Notes under the pieces: generated by a model | Seen by the model: the letters and a program-made list of their open reading frames with translations, nothing else | Databases searched by the model: none | What the model was told of the DNA's origin: nothing | Program-made: the position numbers and the translations under genes | Shown here: piece after piece, positions 29,118-37,515 of the stretch | Numbering within the stretch: position 1 is the first letter of the stretch | Layout: the number at the start of each line of letters is the position of its first letter | Assembly: GCA_027315255.1 (NCBI GenBank) | Contig: DAHUYL010000202.1 | Span: 1-42,799 of the forward strand | Origin: Solirubrobacterales bacterium | GTDB taxonomy: Bacteria; Actinomycetota; Thermoleophilia; Solirubrobacterales; Solirubrobacteraceae | Direction: 5' to 3' | DNA: 42,799 nucleotides

Positions 29118-29351
29118 ACGAAGCGTAACGCGCGCGCAGGCGTGTCCGGTCCTCGTTCACTCGACGCGCAACGTGCGTGCGCTCGAGCGCAGTCCCGCTC
29201 GCTGGAGCGTAACGCACGCAAAAGCCACTCCGAACCGTGATCCACTACTCCGACCCTGATCCGCTCGTGAGCCGTGGTCGGCGATCCGTTCGGGAGCCCT
29301 GGACACACGGGCCCGGCAACTGCCGGGCCCCCTGAAATGAGGCCCGATCGG
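29118..29351. other. Intergenic stretch with short direct repeats and a hairpin
   Basis: AGCGTAACGC followed by RCGCA occurs at 29122-29136 and 29206-29220 (14 of 15 bases). A second looser pair, ACTCCGAACCGTGATCC and ACTCCGACCCTGATCC, follows around 29227-29262. A strong hairpin sits at 29309-29330. No small gene was recognisable. The first repeat lies directly upstream of the glycosidase GTG and could be a regulator site. Confidence 0.5.
29309..29330 (-). terminator. Hairpin after the 61-residue gene
   Basis: A perfect nine-base stem (GGGCCCGGC / GCCGGGCCC) with an AACT loop. It is 22 bp past the stop of the minus-strand gene at 29352. There is no T-run, as is common for high-GC terminators. 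Confidence 0.6.
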
Positions 29352-29537
29352 CTAGGCGGTCACCACCTGGACATTGGCGCGGTCCATCGACGTCTCGTGG
29401 AGACTCGACAGGAAGAGGGTCTTGTCGATCCTTCCGTTGAAGATCGGGACGCCCCACTGAACGCATTTGGCGATGACGTCTCTGCGCTCGAGACCGGATT
29501 CGCGGGCAAGCTCGGTGGGCGTCAGGTGATTGGCCAT
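29352..29537 (-). CDS. Small 61-residue protein, putative helix-turn-helix
   Basis: ATG 29537 gives MANHLTPTELARESGLERRD, VIAKCVQWGVPIFNGRIDKT LFLSSLHETSMDRANVQVVT A. AAGGAGGAAGAGG lies before the start. The section TPTELARESGLERRDVIAKC looks like a helix-turn-helix, followed by a GVPIFNGRIDK wing-like turn, similar to small MerR/excisionase-type proteins. A candidate promoter (29579-29607) and a downstream hairpin make it look like a stand-alone transcription unit. An upstream ATG at 29579 lies on the proposed -10 box and is unlikely. No specific function can be assigned. Confidence 0.75.
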   Translation of the reverse strand: MANHLTPTELARESGLERRDVIAKCVQWGVPIFNGRIDKTLFLSSLHETSMDRANVQVVTA

Positions 29538-29578
29538 CGGTCCTCTTCCTCCTTTTGGGAAGTTCGCTACATGGCCCA

Positions 29579-29607
29579 AGTATTGCGCGCCGGGCGGACG
29601 CCCTCAA
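29579..29607 (-). promoter_or_regulatory. Candidate promoter of the 61-residue gene
   Basis: On the minus strand TTGAGG (29607-29602) and AATACT (29584-29579) are separated by 17 bases; each matches four of six consensus positions. The start codon would be about 35 bases downstream of the likely transcript start. Confidence 0.45.
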
Positions 29608-29624
29608 CAAATCTTCGAGCAATG

Positions 29625-29640
29625 GCCGCAAATTTGCGGC
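29625..29640. promoter_or_regulatory. Perfect 16-bp palindrome GCCGCAAATTTGCGGC
   Basis: It lies four bases after the marR stop and about 20 bases upstream of the -35 of the 61-residue gene. It may be a terminator stem for marR (no loop, no T-run) or a dimer-binding operator; the AT core within a GC-rich setting favours an operator. Confidence 0.4.
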
Positions 29641-29643
29641 ATG

Positions 29644-30102
29644 TCACGGGCGGGCGCCATTCGAAAGGTTTCGCATCGCCGCCCGCAGCGCGTGGACCGT
29701 GGCGGCTCGCTGCGCGGGCGTCACGCCGGCCAGGACCTCCTCCTCCAGTTCGCGGATCGTCGGACCTGCGGCAGCGAGCAGCTCGCTCCCGCGCGCCGTC
29801 AGCCGCGCCTGCAGGATCAACGCGTGCGTCGGATCGGCCGCGCGGCCGACGAGGCCGCGTCGCTCGAGCTTGCCGAGGATCTCGATCATCGATTGCGGCG
29901 TCACCAGTGCCCGGCGCGCGAGCTGCGCGTTCGACAGGCCAGGGCGGGCGGCGAGCACCGACAGGGTGGTGTACTCCTGGACGCTGAGGCTCCATCGGGC
30001 GAGCCGGGAACGCATCTCGCGCCGGATGCCCTGGTTGACGCGGCCTACGACGTACGCAAGCGATGCCTCGTGCTGGCTCTCGCCGCTTCTTCCATCGCAC
30101 AC
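29644..30102 (-). CDS. MarR-family transcriptional regulator
   Basis: 152 residues from GTG 30102, the last start before the divergent promoter gap; the open frame continues upstream into the opposite gene, which is not credible. Visible: helix 1 ASLAYVVGRVNQGIRREMRS, then WSLSVQEYTTLSVLAARPGL, recognition segment SNAQLARRALVTPQSMIEIL, and the wing LVGRAADPTHALILQARLTA. MarR dimers usually repress their own and adjacent genes until a phenolic or acyl ligand binds. Divergent from the MaoC-SDR-amidohydrolase operon with a 67-bp gap, which it is likely to control. Confidence 0.88.
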   Translation of the reverse strand: MCDGRSGESQHEASLAYVVGRVNQGIRREMRSRLARWSLSVQEYTTLSVLAARPGLSNAQLARRALVTPQSMIEILGKLERRGLVGRAADPTHALILQARLTARGSELLAAAGPTIRELEEEVLAGVTPAQRAATVHALRAAMRNLSNGARP

Positions 30103-30119
30103 CGCCGCCAAGCTAACAT

Positions 30120-30140
30120 TCGGGTACCTGATATTCAAGC
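30120..30140. promoter_or_regulatory. Possible MarR operator in the divergent gap
   Basis: An imperfect palindrome centred on GGTACC (ATTCGGGTACCTGATATT), more AT-rich than its flanks, between the divergent marR and maoC starts. Half-sites match at about six of ten positions. Confidence 0.3.
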
Positions 30141-30169
30141 CGCTCGGCGGTGGCTTAGGAAGGAGCGAG

Positions 30170-30637
30170 ATGGAGAGCGTGGCGACGAATGGCCTGACGA
30201 CGGACCTCGCGGGGTTGTCCGCGTTGCTCGGCCGCACCGTCGGCCCGAGCGAGTGGGCCGAGATCAACCAGCGGCAGGTGGACCAGTTCGCCGACCTGAC
30301 CGACGACCACAACTTCCTCCACGTCGACCCTGACCGCGCGAGCCAGACCTCGTTCGGCGGCACGATCGCCCACGGCTTCCTGTCCCTGTCGCTGCTGGCG
30401 CCCGTGACGCAGCTGCTGCGCGTGACCGATGCGGCGACGGCGATCAACTATGGCCTCGATCGCGTGCGGTTCCCGGCCCCGCTGCCCGTCGGTCGGCGGT
30501 GGCGCGGGACGGCCGAGATCGTCGAGGTGACCGAGATCAAGGGCGGCGTGCAGGTCAAGCTGAGCGCTCAACTCGAGGTCGAGGGGTCCGAGCGCCCCGC
30601 CGTTGCTGCCGAATGCCTCGTGCGGTATTACGCATGA
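30170..30637 (+). CDS. MaoC-family (R)-specific enoyl-CoA hydratase
   Basis: 155 residues from ATG 30170, with GGAAGGAG eight bases upstream. The hot-dog hydratase signature is complete: FADLTDDHNFLHVDPDRA carries the catalytic Asp and His (D-x-N-x-x-H), followed by FGGTIAHGFLSLSLLAPV. It would hydrate trans-2-enoyl-CoA to (R)-3-hydroxyacyl-CoA. The stop overlaps the SDR ATG (ATGA). With the next gene it reproduces the two activities of peroxisomal-type multifunctional enzyme 2. Confidence 0.92.
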   Translation: MESVATNGLTTDLAGLSALLGRTVGPSEWAEINQRQVDQFADLTDDHNFLHVDPDRASQTSFGGTIAHGFLSLSLLAPVTQLLRVTDAATAINYGLDRVRFPAPLPVGRRWRGTAEIVEVTEIKGGVQVKLSAQLEVEGSERPAVAAECLVRYYA

Positions 30638-31560
30638 GCGGGTTGAGGCTGGACGGGAAGGTCGCCGTCGTGACCGGAAGCGGCCGCGGGCTCGGCCGCG
30701 CCTATGCGGTAGCGCTGGCCGGCGCCGGCGCCGCGGTCGTCGTCAACGACGTCGACGTCACCGCGGCAAGCGAGACGGTCGAGCTGATCGCGTCGGCTGG
30801 AGGACGCGCTGCCGCCGAGATCGCTGCGGTCGGCGACACGGCGGCCGCCGAGGCGCTGGCGAGCCGAGCGGTCGACGAGTTCGGCCGGCTCGACGTGATG
30901 GTCACGAACGCCGGCGTGCTCCGTGACCGCGTCCTGTGGAAGATGACCGACGAGGACTTCGACCTGGTGATCGCGACCCATCTGCGCGGCACCTTCACCT
31001 GTGCGCGAGCAGCTGCGACCCGGATGCGCGAGCAGGGCGACGGGGGCCGCATCATCGTCGTCGGCTCGCCCGCCGGGCAATTCGGGAACTTCGGGCAGAC
31101 CAACTACGCGGCTGCCAAGGCTGGGGTCATCGCGTTCGCGCAGACGTGGGCGATGGAGCTCGCACGCAGCGAGATAACCGTCAACGCAATCGTGCCGACC
31201 GCGTGGACGCAGATGACTGCGACGATCCCGATCTACGCGCCGCTCGCCGAGGCGGTCGAGGCCGGGCGCGGTTTCCCGCGGTCGGTGAGGCGCGACCACG
31301 CGATCGGGCTGCCGGAGGATTGTGCGCCCGTCGTCGTGTTCCTCGCCTCCGAGGCGGCGGCCGGTGTCACCGGTCAGGCGATCGGCATCGGCGGTGACAA
31401 GCTGACCCTGTACTCGCACCCGGCGGAGGCGGCCGTCCTGTACAGCGATGACGGGTGGAGCGCCGAGGAGGTCGCCGCGGCATGGGCCGAATCGCTGGCC
31501 GCCAAGATGCAGCCGGTCGGGATGAAGCTGGCGCCGCTCGAGCTCGGCACGGGGGGCTGA
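30634..31560 (+). CDS. Short-chain dehydrogenase, (R)-3-hydroxyacyl-CoA dehydrogenase-like
   Basis: 308 residues. N-terminal NAD(P) site TGSGRGLGRAYA, then VTNAGVLRD (NAG motif) and the active site: Ser in VGSPAGQFGNFGQTNY and YAAAK. The string GNFGQTNYAAAK is what I know from the dehydrogenase domain of multifunctional enzyme 2 (HSD17B4-type). The enzyme runs on about 40 residues beyond the usual SDR end (DDGWSAEEVAAAWAESLAAK), also seen in that group. It probably oxidises the product of the upstream MaoC hydratase. The start overlaps maoC by four bases. Confidence 0.9.
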   Translation: MSGLRLDGKVAVVTGSGRGLGRAYAVALAGAGAAVVVNDVDVTAASETVELIASAGGRAAAEIAAVGDTAAAEALASRAVDEFGRLDVMVTNAGVLRDRVLWKMTDEDFDLVIATHLRGTFTCARAAATRMREQGDGGRIIVVGSPAGQFGNFGQTNYAAAKAGVIAFAQTWAMELARSEITVNAIVPTAWTQMTATIPIYAPLAEAVEAGRGFPRSVRRDHAIGLPEDCAPVVVFLASEAAAGVTGQAIGIGGDKLTLYSHPAEAAVLYSDDGWSAEEVAAAWAESLAAKMQPVGMKLAPLELGTGG

Positions 31561-31563
31561 ACC

Positions 31564-32439
31564 GTGGCGATCGACGTCGAGGGACTGGTCGCGATCGATG
31601 TGCACGTGCACGCGGAACGCAACGCCGGCGAGCCGCAGGACCCGGTGACGGTCGAGGTGCTGGATGCCGCCGCTCGCTACTTCGGCGGCCACCCGCCGCA
31701 GCCGACCGCCCAGGAGGTGGCCGATCACTACCGTGAGCGCCGGATGGCGGCGGTCATCTTCAATGTCGACGACGAGGCCGGGATGGGCCGCCGCCGGCTC
31801 GGCAACGACGAGGTGCTCGAGGCGGCGCGGGCGAACCCCGACGTGCTGATCCCGTTCGGCAGCGTCGACCCGCACAAGGGCAAACTGGCCGTTCGCGAGG
31901 CGCGGGAGCTGGTCGCGGCGGGGGTGCGGGGATTCAAGTTCCACCCCAATACGCAGGCGTTCTGGCCGAACGATCGCTCGGTCTATCCGCTGTACCAAGT
32001 GATCGCCGAGGCCGGGTTGATCGCCCTGTTCCATTCAGGCACGACCGGGATCGGAGCGGGCATGCCCGGCGGCGGGGGCGTCCGGCTCAAGTACTCGAAC
32101 CCGATGGCTGTGGACGACGTCGCGGCCGACTTTCCGCAACTCGACATCATCCTCGCACACCCGTCGTTCCCGTGGCAGGACGAGGCGCTGGCGATGGCAG
32201 TGCACAAGCCGAATGTGTACATCGACCTGTCGGGCTGGTCGCCGAAGTACTTTCCGGAGAATCTGATCCGCTACACCAACACCCAGCTCAAGCACAAGAT
32301 GCTGTTCGGTTCGGACTATCCGCTGATCACGCCGGACCGGTGGCTGTCCGACTTCGAGAAGCTGCCGATCAAGGACGAGGTACGACCGCTCGTGCTCAAG
32401 CAGAACGCTGCGCGCCTGCTCGGGCTGGACGCCGGCTGA
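31564..32439 (+). CDS. Amidohydrolase-2 family protein
   Basis: 291 residues from GTG 31564, three bases after the SDR stop. The metal-binding pattern of the amidohydrolase/decarboxylase family (COG2159) is seen: AIDVHVHAERN at the N-terminus, GFKFHPNTQAFWPN, a His in IILAHPSFPWQDEAL, and the Asp in LFGSDYPLITPDRW. Members decarboxylate or hydrolyse aromatic and ring-cleavage acids. Co-transcription with a hydratase and a dehydrogenase suggests breakdown of a CoA-linked ring or branched acid (inference). Substrate not known. Confidence 0.87.
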   Translation: MAIDVEGLVAIDVHVHAERNAGEPQDPVTVEVLDAAARYFGGHPPQPTAQEVADHYRERRMAAVIFNVDDEAGMGRRRLGNDEVLEAARANPDVLIPFGSVDPHKGKLAVREARELVAAGVRGFKFHPNTQAFWPNDRSVYPLYQVIAEAGLIALFHSGTTGIGAGMPGGGGVRLKYSNPMAVDDVAADFPQLDIILAHPSFPWQDEALAMAVHKPNVYIDLSGWSPKYFPENLIRYTNTQLKHKMLFGSDYPLITPDRWLSDFEKLPIKDEVRPLVLKQNAARLLGLDAG

Positions 32440-32658
32440 GCCGCAGCCGAGTCTCACCTGGACATTCGTCCGCCGTCGCGGTCGGTTGCTCGCGCTGAGC
32501 TGCGCTCGCGACGAAGGGGGCGGCGATATGGCCGGGAGCCAAACGCCGACGCACCTGACCCCGGATACGGGATGCCGCGTGTCGTCGCTGCGGTCAGTCG
32601 GTCCAGGAATCGGCTGACTGATGCGGCCTCGCATCGTTACCAAGGAGGGTTTGAGTCG
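32440..32658. other. Intergenic leader before the secreted DUF5666-like gene
   Basis: 219 bases. A six-base hairpin GATGCG-GCCT-CGCATC (32620-32635) ends about 23 bases before ATG 32659, and AAGGAGGG lies between them. I compared the stretch by eye with common riboswitches and saw no convincing match. A promoter is expected but not obvious. Confidence 0.45.
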
Positions 32659-34148
<1,490 letters not shown>

Positions 34149-34176
34149 CTACCGCGAGAGCGGCGGGTGGGAAGGC

Positions 34177-35232
34177 CTACAGCTCGACACCGACCAGGGT
34201 CGGCTCGACATCCAAGGTGACACCGAACGAGTCCCTCACCCGGTGCTGGATCTCCCGCGCGAGCGCGATCAGCTCCGTGGTGCTCGCCCCGCCGCGGTTG
34301 ACCAGAGCGAGCGTGTGCTTGCTCGAGATCCCAGCACGGCCTTCCCCGTAGCCGCGGTGAAAGCCGGCGTGCTCGACGAGCCACGCCGCGGACGTCTTGA
34401 ACCTGCCATCCTCCTCACGCCATGCAGGCGGGCGCGCCGGTTCAGGCCCGAGCTGCGCGCTCGTCCGCCGCTCGAGCGCCTCGAACTGCTCAGGCGACAG
34501 GATCGGGTTGAGGAAGAACGAGCCGGCGCTGACCGAGTCGGGGTCCTCCGAATCCAGGACCATTCCCTTCCGGCGCCGGAGCGCGAGCACTGCTTCGCGC
34601 ACTTCTGCGAGCGGCGGGCGCGCGTCCTCCACCACGCCGAGCAGATCCGTGAGCTCGGGGTAGCGCGGCGACCGCGCGCGGGCTGAGCGCTCGAGCTCGA
34701 AGGTCACCGCGAGCACGACGAACCGGGGGTCTCGACGGAACCGGCTGGTGCGGTAGCCGAACCGACACTCACCGGTTGCCAGCTCCACGACCTGCGCCGC
34801 ATCGCGATCGTAGGCGCGGACGGAGACGATCACGTCGGCGACCTGCTGGCCGTACGCACCGACGTTCTGGATCGGCGTCGCGCCGGTGGACCCGGGAATC
34901 CCGGACAGGCACTCGATCCCGGCGAGCCCTTCGCGAACAGTGCGCACCACCAGTCGATCCCACGGCTCGCCGGCTGCGACCGTGAGCCGGACGCGGCCGG
35001 AATCTGCGCTGCTGTCCAGCCCGCTCGACATGATTCGGACCACGGTGCCGTCGAACCCGTCGTCGGCGATCACGACATTCGAGCCGCCGGCGAGGATCAG
35101 CAGAGGCTCCCGGGCAGCGTCGGCGGCCGCCACGGCTTCGACGATCTGATCGGTTGTGGTCGCCTCGACCAGCCGGCCTGGCGGGCCGCCGAGCCGAAGC
35201 GTCGTGTATTCGGCGAGCGCGACCGAGGTCAT
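34177..35232 (-). CDS. murB: UDP-N-acetylenolpyruvoylglucosamine reductase (MurB)
   Basis: 351 residues from the start at 35232. FAD-binding block YTTLRLGGPPGRLVEATTT and LLILAGGSNVVIADDGFDGT, then GIECLSGIPGSTGATPIQNV GAYGQ; the catalytic Ser is in SVSAGSFFLNPIL and the final Glu in VEPTLVGVEL. The GYRTSRFRRDPRFVVLAVTF loop is of the type I MurB form. It reduces enolpyruvyl-UDP-GlcNAc to UDP-MurNAc, a cytoplasmic peptidoglycan step. It stands alone rather than in a division cluster and starts 22 bp after the marR stop, so the two may be co-transcribed. Confidence 0.96.
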   Translation of the reverse strand: MTSVALAEYTTLRLGGPPGRLVEATTTDQIVEAVAAADAAREPLLILAGGSNVVIADDGFDGTVVRIMSSGLDSSADSGRVRLTVAAGEPWDRLVVRTVREGLAGIECLSGIPGSTGATPIQNVGAYGQQVADVIVSVRAYDRDAAQVVELATGECRFGYRTSRFRRDPRFVVLAVTFELERSARARSPRYPELTDLLGVVEDARPPLAEVREAVLALRRRKGMVLDSEDPDSVSAGSFFLNPILSPEQFEALERRTSAQLGPEPARPPAWREEDGRFKTSAAWLVEHAGFHRGYGEGRAGISSKHTLALVNRGGASTTELIALAREIQHRVRDSFGVTLDVEPTLVGVEL

Positions 35233-35254
35233 CCGCCAGGAGGGGTCGTGTTCG

Positions 35255-35749
35255 TCAGCACGGGCGGGGCGCGGAGGGCGCGTACCGCGCCGTCGGTTCG
35301 GCCCGCCTGGAGTCGACGTTGCCCGTCAGGGTGTTGAGGAGGCAGGGCAGTTGCGCGACGATGCCTTCGGGCAAGCCGGTCACGGTCTCCTGTGCGAGGG
35401 TGCACCAGAGTTGCTTGACCTGACCGGCGAGCGCCCTGCCGCTGTCGGTCAGCTCGACTAGGCGGGCACGCTTGTCGGCCGGGGCGGGAGTACGGCGGAC
35501 ATGGCCCAAGGTTTCGAGCTTGCGGGTCATCAGGGTGATGCTCGGCGGTTCCACTCCAAGCGCGTCACTGAGCTGAGCCTGGATTCTCGGCCCGGTCCGG
35601 TCGAGCTCGAGCAGGAGGGCCTCCTGTCCGGTTTGCAGGCCGAGCGGGGCCAGCAGCGCTGCCGCCCGCGCTCGATGGCGCAGGCTCAACCGGCGGATCG
35701 CCTGGTTGATCTCGTCTGCGCGCTCGAAGTCAACGAAGCCCCCTGGCAG
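35255..35749 (-). CDS. MarR-family regulator, apparent CTG start
   Basis: 164 residues when read from CTG 35749; TTG 35689 is the first conventional start and gives 144. The CTG version adds PGGFVDFERADEINQAIRR, which completes the first dimerisation helix with LSLRHRARAAALLAPLGL. The in-frame TAA at 35753-35755 rules out anything longer. The winged helix follows: GPRIQAQLSDALGVEPPSIT LMTRKLETLGHVRRTPAPAD KRARLVELTDSG. Just upstream lies a strong inverted repeat (35753-35786), the likely self-operator. It is followed at 22 bp by murB. Ligand unknown. Confidence 0.83.
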   Translation of the reverse strand: MPGGFVDFERADEINQAIRRLSLRHRARAAALLAPLGLQTGQEALLLELDRTGPRIQAQLSDALGVEPPSITLMTRKLETLGHVRRTPAPADKRARLVELTDSGRALAGQVKQLWCTLAQETVTGLPEGIVAQLPCLLNTLTGNVDSRRAEPTARYAPSAPRPC

Positions 35750-35752
35750 AAG

Positions 35753-35786
35753 TTACTCATGCACATAAGCTCACCTGCATAAGTAA
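35753..35786. promoter_or_regulatory. Inverted-repeat operator upstream of the second marR
   Basis: TTACTCATGCA (35753-35763) and TGCATAAGTAA (35776-35786) are inverted copies, 10 of 11 matching, with a 12-base spacer. The whole stretch is far more AT-rich than the neighbourhood and ends three bases before the CTG start. It probably overlaps the marR promoter. Confidence 0.65.
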
Positions 35787-35852
35787 TCCTACTCGCCGGC
35801 AGTCCAGACTCGGGCAGCGAGCTCCCCACTTCGGGAGAGGGGCCCAGGAGGG

Positions 35853-36224
35853 TCAGGTGCCCTCGACGGCTCGCCCGTCACGTCCGACGTAACCACCCTT
35901 GCCGCCGGCGACCAGCACGACTGCTTCGTCTCCGCCCACGTTGCGCATGCCGCGGTGCGTGCTGGCATCGACCCGTGCGAGGCCGCCTGGCCCCAACAGG
36001 TGGGTGGTGCCATCCCCAAACCGCAGCTCGACCGCGCCGCGGTGCACGAAGTAGAGCTCCTGCTGCTCGTCGTGGAAGTGCAGGTCGGTGACGTATCCGG
36101 GTGGCAGGACGATCGCGTTGACGCCGAACGCGTCGACGCCGAGGGCGGCGCGGATCTTGCGAAAGCCGGGGCCCTCGCCGAGATCGTCGAGACTGCTGAC
36201 GGCGAATCCGTGAGCTTCGGTCAC
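35853..36224 (-). CDS. Small cupin-domain protein
   Basis: 123 residues from GTG 36224. The cupin metal motif is seen in GYVTDLHFHDEQQELYFVHR GAVELRFGD (HxH...E) and the second motif in THRGMRNVGGDEAVVLVAGG. It has the single-domain fold used by many sugar-binding, isomerase and dioxygenase-like proteins; substrate cannot be told. About 100 bp separate it from the marR operator. It lies next to the degraded gene at 36235 and ends in GRDGRAVEGT. Confidence 0.82.
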   Translation of the reverse strand: MTEAHGFAVSSLDDLGEGPGFRKIRAALGVDAFGVNAIVLPPGYVTDLHFHDEQQELYFVHRGAVELRFGDGTTHLLGPGGLARVDASTHRGMRNVGGDEAVVLVAGGKGGYVGRDGRAVEGT

Positions 36225-36234
36225 GAGCAGGATC

Positions 36235-36405
36235 CTAGCCTAGCCTGCGGGCGTGGGTGAGGATCGCGAGCATCGACAGGACGAGCAGCGGGGCCGTCAC
36301 ACCCTCGGCGGCGGACGAGCGCCACGCCGGTGACACTCGTCAGGATCTCGTTGCCCGCCGTTCCGCCGAGCCGGCCGTACTGCTCCGGGTCGGCGGTGTC
36401 GAGTG
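36235..36405 (-). pseudogene. Possible remnant of a membrane-protein gene, frameshifted
   Basis: In one minus frame the sequence reads DTADPEQYGRLGGTAGNEIL TSVTGVALV; in another it continues EGVTAPLLVLSMLAILTHAR RLG and a TAG at 36235-36237. Together they look like the end of one protein with a final membrane helix, broken by a one- or two-base change near 36310. No start is present. The rest of the 350-bp gap to 36574 holds nothing I can identify. Confidence 0.4.
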
Positions 36406-36573
36406 ATTGATCAGGCGATCGAGGCTAGGCTACCGGCAGTCGCAGGGCGTGCGAGCCCTGGGTTACCCGCGATCGGCCTCGGCTGTCAGCGCACGCACAC
36501 GCATGGATGCGGTCGGCCGCACGACACGGGGCGGCAACGCCGAGGTCGGTAGCACGCCGTATCCTCGCAGGTC

Positions 36574-37515
36574 TTGGAGCCAACGATCGAGTTGCAGGGG
36601 CTGGTCAAGACGTATCCGGGCGGTCCGCATGGTCCCGTGCGCGCTGTGCGTGGGATCGATCTGTCGATCGCCCGCGGAGAGACCGTCGCCCTGCTGGGCC
36701 CCAACGGCGCGGGCAAGTCGACGACGATCGACATGATGCTGGGGCTCTCGCGGCCGGACTCCGGCACGGTATCGGTGTTCGGTCGCTCGCCGCGCGAGGC
36801 GGTTGACGCCGGCGCTGTCGGCGCAATGCTGCAAACGGGTGAGCTGATCCGCGACCTGTCGGTGCGCGAGCTGATCGCCCTGGTGGGGTCGCTGTATCAA
36901 CGGTCGATGCCGCTCGATGAGGTGATCGGCTTGGCCGGACTGAGCAACGTTGCGGACCGGCGCACGCAGAAGCTGTCGGGCGGGCAGGCGCAGCGTGCCC
37001 GGTTCGCGATCGCGCTGGTGCCCGATCCGGAGCTGCTGGTGCTGGACGAGCCGACGGTCGCGATGGACGCACAGGGCCGTCGTGACTTCTGGCTGGCGAT
37101 GCGGGAATACGCGGCACGTGGACGGACGGTGCTGTTCGCGACTCACTATCTGGAGGAGGCCGACGCGAACGCCGACCGCGCGGTGTTGATGGCGAGCGGC
37201 GAAATCGTCGCCGATGGCCCGACGACCGAGATCAAGGCACGCGTCGGGACGCGGACCATCCGTGTCACGCTGCCGCTCGCGACTGCCGAGGAACTGGAGG
37301 CGCTGCCGGGGGTCGGGAGCACCGAGCGCCACGGAGAGGCGGTGACGCTCCGCTGCGCCGACTCAGATGCAGCGCTACGCGCCCTGCTCGAACGCTATCC
37401 CGCGGCGCGCGACATCGAGGTCGTTGGGGCCGGACTCGAGGAGGCGTTCCTCGAGTTGACCGCGGACATCGCGGATGGAAGCTCATCCGAGACCCGCATG
37501 GGAGCCACGCGGTGA
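36574..37515 (+). CDS. ABC-2 type exporter, ATP-binding subunit
   Basis: 313 residues from TTG 36574 (MEPTIELQGLVKTYPGG). Walker A LLGPNGAGKSTT, Q-loop AMLQTGELIRDLSV, signature KLSGGQAQRARFAIAL, Walker B LLVLDEPTVAMD and H-loop FATHYLEEAD are complete. The C-terminal extension (about 220-300) resembles that of daunorubicin/DrrA-type exporters. TATCCT at 36560 could be a -10, which would leave almost no leader. Its stop overlaps the permease GTG (GTGA), so the two form one transporter. Cargo unknown. Confidence 0.93.
   Translation: MEPTIELQGLVKTYPGGPHGPVRAVRGIDLSIARGETVALLGPNGAGKSTTIDMMLGLSRPDSGTVSVFGRSPREAVDAGAVGAMLQTGELIRDLSVRELIALVGSLYQRSMPLDEVIGLAGLSNVADRRTQKLSGGQAQRARFAIALVPDPELLVLDEPTVAMDAQGRRDFWLAMREYAARGRTVLFATHYLEEADANADRAVLMASGEIVADGPTTEIKARVGTRTIRVTLPLATAEELEALPGVGSTERHGEAVTLRCADSDAALRALLERYPAARDIEVVGAGLEEAFLELTADIADGSSSETRMGATR

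Noticed and set aside
29644-30447. 267-residue version of the first MarR protein
   Set aside because: It would run antisense through the maoC gene; the MarR domain starts just after GTG 30102.
32440-32658. Riboswitch in the leader of the secreted DUF5666-like gene
   Set aside because: Only a six-base hairpin is clear; I could not match conserved cores of c-di-AMP, cobalamin or other common classes.
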